From: Thunnus maccoyii
Taxonomy: Eukaryota > Chordata > Actinopteri > Scombriformes > Scombridae
Length of the DNA: 64,000 bases
Reading direction: 5' to 3'
Assembly (NCBI RefSeq): GCF_910596095.1
Contig: NC_056546.1
Coordinates: 12,611,925-12,675,924, forward strand
Both the position numbers and the translations under genes were made by a program. The notes beneath the pieces were generated by a model. The model was not told the origin of the DNA. It searched no databases and was given only the letters and a program-made list of their open reading frames with translations. This document shows, in pieces, positions 34,701 through 48,000 of the stretch (its first letter is position 1; each line of letters begins with the position of its first letter).

Positions 34701-35380
34701 ATGCAGCGCTCAGGTAAAGGAGAATCAGGAGAGAAGGGGACCCCGCATCAGCTATGTCAGAGCTGTTTCAGTGCTGTGTGCTGAACGAAAACCTGATTGA
34801 AGTTTTTTTAAAATGACAGGAGGAGGCAGAGAGGAAGAACTGGACATCAGAGAGTGGACGTTGTTGACCTTGGCTCTGAAAAACTCAATAAAGCTGTTAC
34901 ACTGCTCTTCTTTAGCCTCAATTGGGGAAGATGATTGTGGCTTCAGGAGATGATTTATGGCGGAAAAAGATGCTTTGGGTTGCCAGGATTGTTATTAATT
35001 AGGTTGAAGAAGAACTGTGACTGAGCATCTTTAAGAGACTTTGAGTAAGTCCTTTGATGTTCATGGAGGGCCAGTTTATGGACAGTGAGCCAGAGTGTCT
35101 GAAGCGTCATTCCAGAACATGTCCAGCTGTTTTTATTTTCCGCAGGTCATGAGTGAACCAGAGAACAGAGCATGAAAAATTGACCTCATGCATCTTGACA
35201 GGGGCGTGAAGATTAGAGTCGCTGCTCAGAGATGTATTGTAGAGTTCCACCAGTTCATCCACTGATGCAGAAGCTGGGCAGGCAATGTACTGGAGGTCCA
35301 TAATCATAATGGCTGGGTCAATGCTTTTCCAGTTCTGAAAAAGCATTTGACGCTTAGTTTAGTAGGGGGTGATGGGAATG

Positions 35381-36244
35381 TCAAATCCATTGAGACCACC
35401 CTGTGATCGGACACACCCAGATCATAGACCTGTAGGTTATTGATGGGGGCAGTGTGTGCCCCCTGGTGTGAGCAGGGACATCAACATGCTGCCTCGGGCC
35501 AAGACACTCAATCTGACTCAGGAACTCCACTGCAAAATGACAGGAGGGGTTGTTGACATGTATATTCATATCACCAGCAATGACAATGTCAGTTGACATG
35601 GAGCAGAGTGAGGTGAGGAGGTCATGTAGCTTAGTGAGGAAAGATGAGTTTGTTTTGGGGGGGCAGTAGATGAGAAGCATCGTCATGGAGTATGGAGGTT
35701 TACATTTTAGAGCAAGGCATTCAATAGAAGAAAGATCAGGCATTGGCAGAGGAGACAGTTTCAGCTCAGCCCGGTGTATGATTGCTAAACCACCACCACG
35801 GCCAGAGCTGTGGCCTTTTTCCATGTAACAATAGCCAGGAGAGCAGGCCTCATTAAGCACAGAATAGTCCCCTGGTTCATGCCAGGTTTCAGTCAGGCAC
35901 ATGAAATCAAGCCCCTTGGCCAAGATGTGGTTGTGTATGAGGAGGGATTTATTGGTGAGAGATAGTGTATTAAATAGTTCCGTGGTGGCAGGAGACAAAG
36001 CTGAGGATGGAAGTCTGTGCTCCGTAGTACACTGTGATCCACTCCATATTTTGCATCTCGCCTGGTATAGGGTAGTCTGGCGATGTTTCCAATGATGACG
36101 CCCAAGTTTGTTTTGCTTCCGCAATTCCACATTGAAACCACGGCGTGAGCCTCTATAGATGTAACGAGGTCTGTTTCTTAAAATCCCAAACTCTTGGCAG
36201 CGATTTCCTGAACTGCCTGATTTGAAGTGCCATTCTCTGTCCAA
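35381..36244 (-). pseudogene. LINE endonuclease domain (broken ORF)
   Basis: A 287-codon open stretch. LTETW at residues 117-121 carries the catalytic Glu, GRGGGLA lies at 148-154, and GDMNIH at 224-229 corresponds to the GDFN motif. RQHVDVPAHTRGHTL follows at 251-265, after which the frame shifts. The expected SDH motif is present in another frame at about 35401-35414. The domain cuts target DNA during LINE insertion; this copy is not expected to work because of the frameshift and the damaged RT downstream. Confidence 0.8.
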
Positions 36245-36250
36245 TATGCA

Positions 36251-39200
36251 TCAAACTATTATAGGCTACAGTACGTGAAGAGAACTCAGCTATTACTCTA
36301 GAGATAAGTCCATTAGCATTACCTTTGACACAATAATGGATGTGAGATACAATTTTCTGCTCTCCATTTTGTATTTGTAAGGATAATAGGGGGATTATCT
36401 TGAAGGCCTTATGCTACACACTCAAGAGTGAGACCACACTGAGGACAGAGAGCCCTGCAACAGTTGTTTTCACATCCTCCCCTCTCTCCTTCAACCCTTC
36501 CCTCTCCTCCAAGACCCTCTCAGAGAGAGGCAGGCAAGATAAAGCATGTCATTATTCTATTAAAGACCTACAATTTTTGTAATGGGACTTGCAGCGGTCG
36601 GCAGAAGTGCAGGCAGCTTCTTCAATATCCTGGACATTATTTGCTCGTTTAGTTAAATGATGTTTCTAATTCCCTCATAATTACTTGTAATGAGGCTGTC
36701 TCCCTCGTTTTGATGGGACTACATCTTAATACAGCATGGCATTCTTTTTTAGGGATAATTACCTCTCATGAGGCCGAGGAGCAAGGCTGGGGTTTGTTGT
36801 GCGCTGCACACGTGGCAAATTGGCTTGTTTCCTGCCATCTTGTCTTCCTGCAAATTGGTAAATTAAGTTTCTCGGCTGGAGCATTAGAACGGTTAAGTTT
36901 GCTTTCTCGGCTCCTTCAAATGATTGGCTTCACTGACAGAGAGATGTCTGTATATTCTGTGTTTTGTCTCACTAGTGTTGCAGACTGTTTATTTACAGAG
37001 TATACAGCAAATGTTAAAACGGTTGAAGGTCGGAGCATTAAAAAATTGTCCACAGTTTTGAAATGACTGGTACGTGCAACATACAGATAAATACAATGAC
37101 TATTTAATATTAAAGCATTTATATTATATATTCTTGTGATTTTACATGGTTCATTAAAGTTTTTTAAAGACAGAAGTTTAAAATCAGAGAGATAAAACTG
37201 TAGGGACAAAACCTTAAAAAGTCTAATTGTTAAAAACCATGAATACTGGATCATACAGTACAAACAAGGTTAATTTATCGTAGTGCATACAGACATCAAC
37301 AGTGTCATAAAATACACCTGGAAATGTCACTGTGCCAACAAAACCAGTAGAGCAGCTCCCTAATTTTCATCTTGATAATATCATCAAAGGAGCGCTGTAA
37401 ACCATTTATTATCTTAGGGACTACATAAATGAATAAATTAATTTAGAAAATAACATGTATGAACTCTCTCTCACAGTGGATTTTCCCTTTGCCTGTTTCC
37501 CCTCCACCGGCAGACCTGTCTGTTTCCCCCCTGAAATGATCCAGCTGCCGTATTCCAACCGCAGCCGTCGCAGGGTTGGCTGAGGGGTTTTTATTTCTAA
37601 GTGCTGATGTGTCGCAGACAGTTTGGCTCTACAAGGGCCTGTTATACGCCGATTAAAGAGAGGGAAGGAGTGCTCCCGCAGGGCGGCCTTGTACATTTAC
37701 CCTGACCACAAAAAGGTCTAACGTTTACGCCCCGGTGCTGACATGACCTTCAAACAAGGTCCCTCTGCTGCCTGGGTGGATACTGGAACTGTCTAGAGGA
37801 GACCTGCAGTGAAACTAACAGACAGACAGGAAGAAATCATATCTTTTATATCAGGAATGACCTGCCTGCCATATCCTGTGAAGTTCGAAGATTTGGCTTT
37901 TATTGGGAAATACAGGAAAGGATAGTTATTTTCGCACTTACTGTATATGGCAAAATGTTGTTTTCCAAAAGCTTTTATCGGATTCACTGAATGTTGGAAC
38001 ATAATATAAGAATTATCTTTTCTCCATTAAAATCACCTACATTGAAAAAACTGACAAACACAAAGGGGCACTAAATAATTCAGGTCTGAATCCAGTCATC
38101 AGACGTCTGTTGGTGTGACACAAACATATTGTTTTTATTTGAGTGACCACAGACAGATTCTCAAGTGATCCTCTTGTCTTTGCTGGGTCAGTGATCTGTT
38201 TGTTATGAGATTTGATATTGAGTTCTTTTTAATACGGAGAGTTGGGGTCTCTTTGTAAGGACCAAGTGGTCTCTTTCAGCTGCAGGGTGTATAGAGAGAT
38301 GATCTGTCTTTTCTGTCACTTCAGCCTGAGACTGACTGCTGACCACATAGCCTGCAGTGCAGCAGCAGGGAGCACAATGAAAGCAGCACGCTATCACCTG
38401 ACAGCTAATTAGGGATCACTCCCCTGGAAGGGAATACATTGTCTTTGAGGGAATGAGAGAAAGAAAGCAGGAGGTCGCTGAAATCTGTGTGAAGTGTCAG
38501 TCAAAGCCAGAAGCCACCTGCAATTTCTAAAGGCAATTCCTTGACGAGAACACTGTAACACTGTCAGCTTGCTGATATGTTTGGTTATCATTGCAGTAAA
38601 TTGTTAATGTTCTGTCATTGTGGTGGCAAAAATCAAATGACCTGACATTAGACAGTTCAGATATAAACTATTTTGGTATCTCTGTCTTGTGTCCCACAAG
38701 ATTGAATTAAAATAAGAACCTCATATCTCAAGATTCATAGTCCTTTTTAAATCTTCCAGTTCAGCACCACCAATTGTCTCCAATTTTGTCTGCCAATGTG
38801 TGTATGTGCAGTTAGTGTGTGTGTACATATATGCACATCTAGCAGTGTGAGTCTATGGTTTATACAGGAGACCTGGGATTTCTTTGAAAACACATTTGTA
38901 ACCATTAGTTGAGTGTAAGGTTTCATGTGCAGAGTGCATCCTCTGGACTGGTGTCAGAGTTTCTGCGAGGCTCTGCGGCAGCTTCTCTTGGCCAGCTGGA
39001 GGGACAGTGCTGAGAGGAGTAGGATGGAGGTGGTTGAGGAGGAGGAGGGGGAGCACTGGAGCCTAGGCGTCCCACCAACAAAGCATCACGGCAGGCAGGG
39101 TGTAATCTGAGCCCCCCCTCTGGCCCTGGTGTGGCCTGCCACAGCGCACTCCCTCTCGGCCCCTTTTGCACCCCCAAGATGCTTTTAAAGAGATTTGGTC

Positions 39201-42130
39201 AGCAAGAAAACAGCTCTTCAAAAGAATAGTCGTCACATTAGAAAGTAATTAGCCCGGCCTGAGGCCAAGGATTCCCTGACCTGACTAATTCTGCACCCCT
39301 AAACAATCCGTCTTGGTGCTAGGCGGCTGGTGAGGCACGTTCTCGGTGTACAAGGGAGGAGGTATTTTGGCAGGGGAGATTCCCATGGTCCTGCAGGTGA
39401 ACAAACCCTACAGAGGTCATCGGGAAAGGTTACTAGGTAATCCATCTGAGTAACGGTCTGCAGGAAGATTTGTAAGATCGGGTACAGGTAAATGTTGAAC
39501 CTAACTGTAGTCGAGATGTGAGGGAACCAGATGACTTATTTGTCCTGTTATAGTATGGGGGTTATTAAATACATTACTGCAATTAGTTTGTACAACTGAT
39601 TCAATTAAAAATTTTATCACAGAAGTATCACTGAAAAAACAGATCAGCTCTGATCTTATATGATTGCACAAACTTTAAGATGTTGGTGATCTAAGAGCCT
39701 AACATGGATGCAGACCATTGCATCTTTTTTGCAGATAAATGTAGAGAAACCATTTCACCACTTGGCCACCTGTTCTTCCACGCCTGCAGGGCCCACTGGC
39801 AGCAACCTTTCCTCTCACTATTAGACAAACTAATCTGATTGGGAAAAAGATGGAGGTGGGGAGGAGTGGGAAGGGGGACTTACAAACCACATGCTGCAGG
39901 GTGGGACTCGACACCACCAGTCCTCTTCTCCAATGCTTCTGATGGTTTAAGAGCTACTATAACCTTCAGAATTATCAGGCTGACACACATTAGGAGGCAG
40001 AGAAAAGAGAGAAAACACTCCTAAAGGAATACACAAACAACGCTGACTTTGAGAGGTTTTTAATTCCTTACTGAATTGTGAGATTGTACACATTCAAGGG
40101 AATATTCTCTGTTTTCATCTAAAATCGTAGTGGAACCCAAAAGCATTTGTATCTTATTACACTTATCATATGGCATATTACTCACAAATGAACCTTTTCC
40201 ATGCATGATGACACTGTAGACTTCTTCAGAAAAGTGTATAAATCTATATGGGGGGAAGAGACTCACTTCAAAGCCATCAGTGTTGATGTGGTAAGACATT
40301 GGAGAGTGGAAAGGAAAACATACCCTTGTTAAACCAGCAGGACTCAGAAATGGCACAGAGCAATTGGCCAATTAGGAAGTGGTCCATCATGTCAAACTCA
40401 TTTGCAAAGGGAAGGCTTAACCCTTAGGGTTGGAAGGTCGGGATCAAAGGGTGTCCCCCATGGGACCGCACAGAGATCCTTGAAGAAACGCTGATCCCAA
40501 GCTTTTGTAAAGGAATCTTCTAATTACAATAAATCTCCACTGCAAGGTAAAGACAGGAGTGCTTGGTACAGTGGCTATATGATAGCTCTTGCCCAAGGCC
40601 CTGCAGGTAGCCTATAGATGTCTGGATAGAAGACTGATAGGAGATAGTGGTTTCCACCAGGGTGGTGGCCTCTCATTTGCCCAGGTCAGAACCTCAGAGA
40701 ATGATCACAGCTTTGGCGGCTCAGGCTGACCAGCACCTATGAGCCTTTATAGCCTCTGGTGTGTAACCGGGTCTTTGACCTTGCCCACAGATTAGTATCA
40801 GTATCAGTATTAGTCCTGGATTTAACGCTCCTATTCTGAGTCCTCTTTCTTTTATTGTCTTGTTTTCTCACAAAGGCATGTCACAGTTGGGTTCCTCTGA
40901 ATGGAGAACACTCTTTTAATTGAGATTGGAGCCCTCTACTATGGACTTTAGTGATTGTAATTTGCCCTCTAATCTCTTTGGTCACCATGGTCACCAATAC
41001 TTGATTATTTTGAAAAGATGGTTTCATTAGATGCAGTTTGGCTGCCTATCACTGGTGTGGGGTGATGGTTTTGACATTTTGACTAAATAACTAACTAATT
41101 TGTTTTCTTTGACAACCTCATCTGTATAGCAGATATATTAGTAGATATTACGTCTACTAATAATACCTGAAATCTCAAACATCGGAATATTCTGTTGGTC
41201 TCTCTGAGAGGGCATAACACGAGCAGCAAAGGGACAAGGGTTTTCAAAAGCTGCCACTTAGAAGACAACCAATAAATGTATTTCACCTGACATGGTTAAG
41301 TTGAAATTGATACCTTTGCTTAAAAAAGGGAAGATTTCCATTTAGGTGGATAGAGTTATCATGCAGATAAGCCATTGAGCCTATCTCTGTACACTGCCAT
41401 AATGCCCTACAGAGGACAACATAAAAGCTGAGGCGAAATCAGTGGCTGTATGTCCAACCGTGTTTTTCCTCTACATATTGAATCTCGCTCGCAGAACAAC
41501 CCTCTTTGTTCCTTCTTCAAGCAGGCCTGTATGATGCGCTTTGTGCTTCTCAACAGGCTCTACCGTTGGCCAGAAGGGGAGGAGAGAGGAAAAGGAGGGG
41601 AGAGTAGCAGTTTGTTCTTCCTGCAATTAGCATTCACGGTTAGCTAAGCAGAACTAATGCAGCGAATCTTTGAGTCTCACGTTACCTGTCCTCCACTGTC
41701 GAAGTACCTGCGGGCCAGATTAAACTGTAGCAAGATGACAAACCCTCTATGTATCCATTACAAGCCTTTTATTATTAGCTGTGTTATTGGTAATTCCTTT
41801 TGAATGGCTGTGACAAAAACTATGCATTGGCTCAGGCGGACTTCAAAAAAACAGGATACTGCATGGGTGTGGGTGATGTGCTAGTGATACTGTAATTTTG
41901 AAAACAAACTGAGAGTGAGAATTACTCCTCCACTGGTGTGGCATTGTTTGGCAGTACTGACGGAAGGCATAACTCCCAGCGGCATATTTTGATCTGACCT
42001 GTTTTAAGTGATGGGCTTCCCATTACAACAGTCAGTGCTGTCACATGTCAACACAAGAGGCATCGGCCTCAAACATTGCTCCCTCACTGGCTTCATCCAT
42101 ATTTTATGGACCTTTCCTTTGTATATATAC
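36251..42130. other. Noncoding desert, part 1
   Basis: No gene recognised. Candidate conserved blocks lie at about 36700-36920, 37540-37770 and 39240-39460, the last containing the 20-bp word shared with 14497-14516. Open frames are short and lack family signatures. Confidence 0.4.
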
Positions 42131-42183
42131 ATATTTTTTATTACGACCAAGAAAAGGTAGTCTCCAAGTGTACTGTAACCGCA

Positions 42184-42468
42184 TTAAATATAACTATTGT
42201 GTCCGGCAGGGTCATCTCCGGTAGGTTCTTTAGCATCTAGGTCAAGACTGAATGATCTCATGACTTCCTTTTCAACTGGGACAGGATCTGTATATGGGCT
42301 CACCGTGTCACCATTATGGGATGTGGATGAAACGGCAATGATCTCATGAGTCTTAAGTGACAAGAACAATATGACCTTCTCACGCAGTTCTCGCAATGAC
42401 ATTTTCAGCTTGACGAATTTGGTTCTTGACTTGGATTGTGATTCTTTGTCTGCAGTTAAATACACCAA
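42184..42468 (-). CDS. Orphan protein-like ORF, possible terminal exon or relic
   Basis: 94 codons, MVYLTADKESQSKSRTKF... to ...DPAGHNSYI, charged and soluble-looking, with natural codon use and no transmembrane segment. On the same strand an acceptor-like tttaactgcag precedes residue 6, and AATAAA (plus-strand 42137-42142) lies 42 nt after the stop, as in a last exon. I do not recognise the protein and found no upstream exon. It may be a chance frame, a transposon relic or a fragment of an unknown gene. Confidence 0.2.
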   Translation of the reverse strand: MVYLTADKESQSKSRTKFVKLKMSLRELREKVILFLSLKTHEIIAVSSTSHNGDTVSPYTDPVPVEKEVMRSFSLDLDAKEPTGDDPAGHNSYI

Positions 42469-42589
42469 TCTCTAACTGAATTAATATTTGTGAATAAGCA
42501 AAATAACACAGTAGTTTTTGTATAAACAATAGACAATCAATGTCCCAGGCTAATTCTCTTTCATATTTTCTACCTTTTACTCCTTCAGT

Positions 42590-42772
42590 ATGTTGATTTG
42601 CTGTGTTTATCCTCAGCTAATCATTACCAGTTCACTGAAGTGTTGTCTTATCAGTTACAAACAGGTACAAGCGGAGCAAGTGCTCCCAATTGATCCGCTA
42701 AAGACTTTCACTGTGAGGAGGCCACTGTCTAGTCACACAGAACCCAAGGAAGAGACTGCTCAAAATCAATAA
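42590..42772 (+). CDS. Second orphan protein-like ORF, opposite strand
   Basis: 60 codons. The last 38 (from YKQVQAEQVLPIDPLKTF to ETAQNQ) read like protein and follow acceptor-like sites (cttatcag, acaaacag). AATAAA lies at 42888-42893, 116 nt after the stop. It starts 122 bp from, and points away from, the minus-strand ORF at 42184-42468. Not recognised; chance cannot be excluded. Confidence 0.15.
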   Translation: MLICCVYPQLIITSSLKCCLISYKQVQAEQVLPIDPLKTFTVRRPLSSHTEPKEETAQNQ

Positions 42773-42899
42773 GTCTCCCTGTGACACAGGGTCTGAAAAA
42801 GTCTACACTTCTAGCAGCACATAACTATGAATGTGAGGGTCATGTAATGTAAGAAATCACTGAAATAGAAACGATACCCTGTGCCACAATAAAATTGCA

Positions 42900-44031
42900 T
42901 TGATGATTTTAATTGCAGAAGTTTGTTTCCAAGACATTTGAAACCAAATAGTCACCAATAATATTTGATTACATTTTGAAAAAACAAAAAAGAATGTATT
43001 CAGGCCTAGGGGTGATGAAGAAGGTATATACTTTATTTTTCACACCTTGGCATGAAATATAATTTTTTGTGACCTAACAAAGGTCACACTTTTCACGGAT
43101 ATGTCAGCTGCATTGCAATTCTCTCATCTATTACCGTAAAGGGACTAAAATCTGCTGTTTGGGTTTTAAAAAAAACGTAATTGTGGTAGCAATCAATGCA
43201 CAGTAATTTCTGGAAAAGGTTGAGTCGCATTCTACCAAATGGTTGGAGGTACTTTCATTTAATTAATTTTGTATGTCTCTGTTTAACGTACATGGTTTTA
43301 GCAGAAAATTGACAATGTTGCTGGACAGCCCAGCTCAGAAAACTAAAGCTCTTTACAGGGGAATTACGGGGGAATCTCACTGCAGTGAATGGATTAAAAA
43401 AAAAAAATCACATTTCACTGCAGAGCTTTTATTGCCAAGTGGACAGTTTGAATTTGACTCACTGCTTTTGTTTAAATCAGAGCCAAACTGAATTGTCTTA
43501 ACTAAACATTTTTGAAAGGTTTTAGACAGAAGTATTTCATGAATACATTTCAGCTTTAAAAATCAAGACTGAGGTACAACTCCAAGTACTTCTGTCTCTC
43601 ATTCTAATATTGTATCATGATCTAGTTTGTATCACCCTGTCTCCTTGTTGAACCGCAACTACTTGCCTCTACTTGATGTCCAATCTAAATAAAAAAGGTT
43701 GTAATATAATAAAGGACCCATAGTCCCTACTTATATACACTACTTTTTGAGTGGAACATTGAGATTTATATAACTCCTCTCAATGAGAGAGAAAGAGAGA
43801 AAAGGAGAGGAAGAGGGAAACAGAGTTTCTCTATGATTGCGAAGGGAGTTTAAGGTTACCGACTAATTTCCCAGTCGTTACCTGCCGACAGCACCACATC
43901 CGGTCTCCTCAGTGTTTTTCAACAGGGAACAGTACAATCTGTTATACTGTAGTGATCATCAGCTCTTCCTCGACCAATGATTACCAGTAATTACCTGTTT
44001 TTCTCTGCCTCTCTCCGTCCCTTCATCCCTC

Positions 44032-44103
<72 letters not shown>

Positions 44104-44841
44104 CCTTTCTCCCTTGAGCTATTACCCTAACTGGCTGTTGTGGAGCAAAGAGGAGGTGTGTAGAGAACAAGGCAGGCTTTTATGGACTCCCCACCAGCGC
44201 CACTCCACACCGCTCCATTTTGAAATTATCGGGTCCCCTTGCTTTTGAAGTCTCTGTAAGCGCACCCTCCTATTTACGAGATGGCTATGTACTTAAAGGT
44301 CACAGATTGATCAAGAGGTCCTAAAGATGGCCTTTTCACTGAAAGCACCGCAATACTGTGGCTTCCACAGGCCACATCTGTGGTAAAAAAAAAAAAGAAG
44401 AGGGAAAATAAAATGTATCACTCCCCCAAAGTCAGGCATATTCAGACTTTAATGCACAATTCCATTTACCCTGGAAAATGCCACAATTGAGTATGGAATT
44501 CACAATGAGCACAGCAATTTATCATTGCTTTTTTGTTCAAGCATATTTTACTTACTGATTACCCACAGGTCATTTTATAAATGTGTCAGGCTCTAACTTT
44601 TTTGAACATGAGACCTTCATTACATTGTTTGGTCCATTTTAAAAATACATTTGACACACAGAAAAGTAAGAAAACAGCAGCATCAATATTTTGAGAGTGT
44701 GTAGACCAGCCGGCGGTTCACTGAAGCCCACAGGCTGTAAGTTAGATTTTTAAAGAGATGGATGCTCATACAAAAGGCCAGTTACAGTATGTCTGCATGT
44801 CTCTGTGCATATCTCTCACATATTGGTTTTATTTATTGATT
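42900..44841. other. Noncoding, with (CT)n tract
   Basis: Contains a (CT)n microsatellite at about 44035-44100. No gene seen. Confidence 0.4.
44035..44100. repeat. (CT)n microsatellite
   Basis: About 33 CT units, uninterrupted. Confidence 0.95.
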
Positions 44842-45050
44842 AGGGCTGCAACTGACGATTATATTTTCATTATTGATTAATCTGTTGATTATTGTCTTGA
44901 TTAATAGATTAGTTATTTGGTCTATAAAATGTGCGAAAATTGTGAGTAGTGTTGATCACTGTTTCCCAAAGCACAAGATGCAACCTAAAATGTATTGTTT
45001 TGTCCCGACCATCAATCCACAACCCAAAGATTGATAATTACTGAAATTTG
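44842..45050 (+). mobile_element. 5' part of hAT-like MITE
   Basis: Starts agggctgcaactgacgatta, continues attagttatttggtctataa and tccacaacccaaagat, then breaks off. Same family as 9121-9454, with the 3' half absent. Confidence 0.65.
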
Positions 45051-48000
45051 TGGCAGATTATTGTGTTCTGTTTATGGTTATAACAAAATATGTGATGTTA
45101 TAAATGAGACATTTCTCTTTTAGAAAGAATATTGTCTAAAAATGAACTTGTTATAACAACATAACTTTTAATTTATTCAATATTTTTTTTCTTTGTAAAT
45201 AAGAAAAGTTCATATGTTGTTAGTACAAGAAACATTTGTAAATTGTTGTAATGAGAGAAACTTAAAGTCAAAGCCTAAAGAAAAGAGATTGTAGTCTATA
45301 GACTATAGATAGAGTGAGTGGTGTGGATGTGCTCAATAGTGTGCATTTGTTCCTATGCTGATGTTTTTTGTGCTTTTTCTATCTGTTAATGAGATTTACT
45401 GAGCAGTGAATGGTTTTATGGATCTTTGGTGCAAGGTAAATTATAAGGCATGATACAGTTTGATGAATATTCATTAGTTTTTTCATTATAGTTAAGAAAT
45501 TAAAGAGGTGCTCTTTTTAAAAATAATCAGTTATTGAGTTTTTTTTATAGATGATACAGCTTTGAATATATGAAATATGTCATGCTTTGTTGTATAGTGA
45601 GCATAGTTTTCTTTTGTGGTCCCAAGAACAATCCTCAGTGTAGAAAAGACTTTAATCAAGGACTAGGACTATAGTTTCCTTACAACCTTTTGTTTCCTCT
45701 GCCTCTTAGAGGTCAGACTGATTATTTTTTCTGGCAGCCCTACAAACATTTAAAATTTCTTCTTAGTGTATGCGTTACCAAGGTAATACCATCTACTGTT
45801 CTCAATAATAGCAGAAATTTACTGTGTCTCTTCACAAGCTTGAAACAAAACCAATTAATCTAAAGAGCTATTGTTAATTTCACCAACAGAGGCTACAGTG
45901 TCTTTAGACTTGAATGCATCTTTTGGTCATTATAACATTAAATATATGACATTTTTTATAACAGCATACCACCATGTAATGAGAAAAAGTTGCTATAACA
46001 AGATAAACTAAAATGGTGTTTTTCATTATTAGGATAAAAATTTCTACCTATACGAAACCGAGAAGCTTTTTTTTATGATATGTGGCTGACTACGACTATA
46101 GATCGTTGCATATCATTTAATATCAAAGAGGTTTAAATATGTAGAGCATACTGAACAGTCCAGATAGGGTAAAGAGAGAGAGCACCACGGTCTTGATTCA
46201 GTTGGATATTTATTTAACTAATGTAATCCCCTGAATCAAAGTGTTTGTCTGAGACTCACTCGCTCAGAATGCCAATGTGTCAGCACCAAACAAAGCTGTA
46301 CAAAAGCACGCAGGCTTCGTTCATCATAGGGTCCCAAACTAAACTCACTCCGTTATTATTATTGATAGACAGTGCCTTCAGCCTGTCTTATTTATTAGCT
46401 AACCGGGGATGAATGGGAGAGGGCCAGGCGGCATATACAATACAATCTGGCCGTATGTTTTAAAATATGCACGACTTGAACACCAGGCCAGGCAACTTGG
46501 CAGCAGCGGGGACTTTGAAATTTTACTGATTGCATCACTCACTGATAATATGATGCATGTCACATCTGACAACACTATAAGAAGAGGGGTCAGAGCGCTA
46601 GGACTAATGAAACTGTTTTGAGAACGGGGGGGAGCGAGGAGATGGATGTTGTTTTCTACAACATTAACCTTGCAAATGGCTGCCAGAGAGCAGCGATGCC
46701 TCACACACCCTTGCTGTCAACTCTGGCAACTTCCTGATGTTTGACATTAACACCAAGCCAAAAATCCCGAACCATTAAAAATACCTGTACTCATGCAGGG
46801 AGCTAAAATGAAGTAATATGTTTTCAAATAAATGAAAATCTTATTAACATCAGAACAGCGCTCGTGGCAAAACACTGGGTGATTTGAAAAGTGTCCCCTG
46901 CTGTCTGCTAGTGGGGATGACAGATGAGGTGAGGACGATGTAAAGAGATTGGTGTGGAGCAGGGGTGGGGTTGGGATGTAGAGAGCGGCTGCTAAGGAAC
47001 AGACCCTGAGTTAAATTCCTCCAAAATGAGTAATCTTACATAATAATATCCTCATGTGTCTTGATAAGAGCAAACCCAGAACAAGCCGACAGCATCCGTC
47101 AGCATGGTCTATGAAAACTCACTAACAACGTTATGGATCCTGAAGGCAGCTATAGCCCCGGCAAATATGCTCTGTGAACCTCTAATTTGGCAGCTATATC
47201 TTCTTTAACGACACCATTACCAGTGGCTATCACCATAACCGCATCCATAGCAACAATCCTCACAAAACCCATAATGTGAAACCACGTTAAGATGGCTCCC
47301 GTGGAGCAGTGCTGCTGTGCTGTTACACACATGAACAGCCTACAAACCCACACACAACTACAGGCATTAAATGGTCTCTTCTGGGCACATTAGCTATCTG
47401 GTATTGTTTTAACTGGGAAGTAATTAACTGACTTGGTCAATAGGAGGGATGAAGAGCCAGTCTGCAAGGTGTTTATAGGTCCCTGGAGTCACGGCTGAGG
47501 TGAGAGGGCACGATAGAGCCCATCTATCCAAACACGACAGATCCTATCAATTATTGATAAGATAAAAGAGACTTTAGTTAAAAAATACTGCAGTCATCCA
47601 TAACCACAGATACAACTGCTACACTGTTTGAAATGAATGATACAGATTTATGTGTATTTGTGTACTAGCTGTGTCTTTGAGAGTACATGTTCGAATGTGC
47701 GCAAGTGTGTAGGTGTGTGTTAATCAGACAAGCCGAATGTGCTCCCTTTTTATTTTTTAACACGCTGCACAGAAAGGCGCTGCGGATCAGTAAATGGCTC
47801 CCTTCGCTAATCATCTCTGCTGTAGCAAGGGAAAAAGGGAGAGATAAATGTTTGAGTGGAGAGGTTGAGGGCGTCTCTTTCAGACCTGCCCCTACTGTCT
47901 GTGAATAAAAGCCTGAAAAGGAGCCACAACGACAGGCTAGAAGTGAGTCCAACTGGGCTTTGAAAATGCTGCCTCTTCTCCAGGCCTTGGTGCTAATGCA

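Larger units (their letters stand above)
33640..36250 (-). mobile_element. Decayed L2-like LINE retrotransposon, internally deleted
   Basis: Read on the minus strand, an apurinic-like endonuclease region (36244 down to about 35380) is followed by a connecting segment (about 35346-35107). Next come broken reverse transcriptase pieces (about 34700-34220), then LDYYNVLFTGIPG-like and LPVSFRIDYKLLLLTYKSI-type C-terminal motifs (about 34215-33767). This order and wording fit fish L2-clade elements. Several frameshifts and stops are present. The early RT motifs between the connecting segment and SGFRSAHSTETAL (about 34800) are missing. An AT-rich triplet tail near 33520-33545 may mark the 3' end. 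Orientation is opposite to the hmx genes. Confidence 0.85.
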
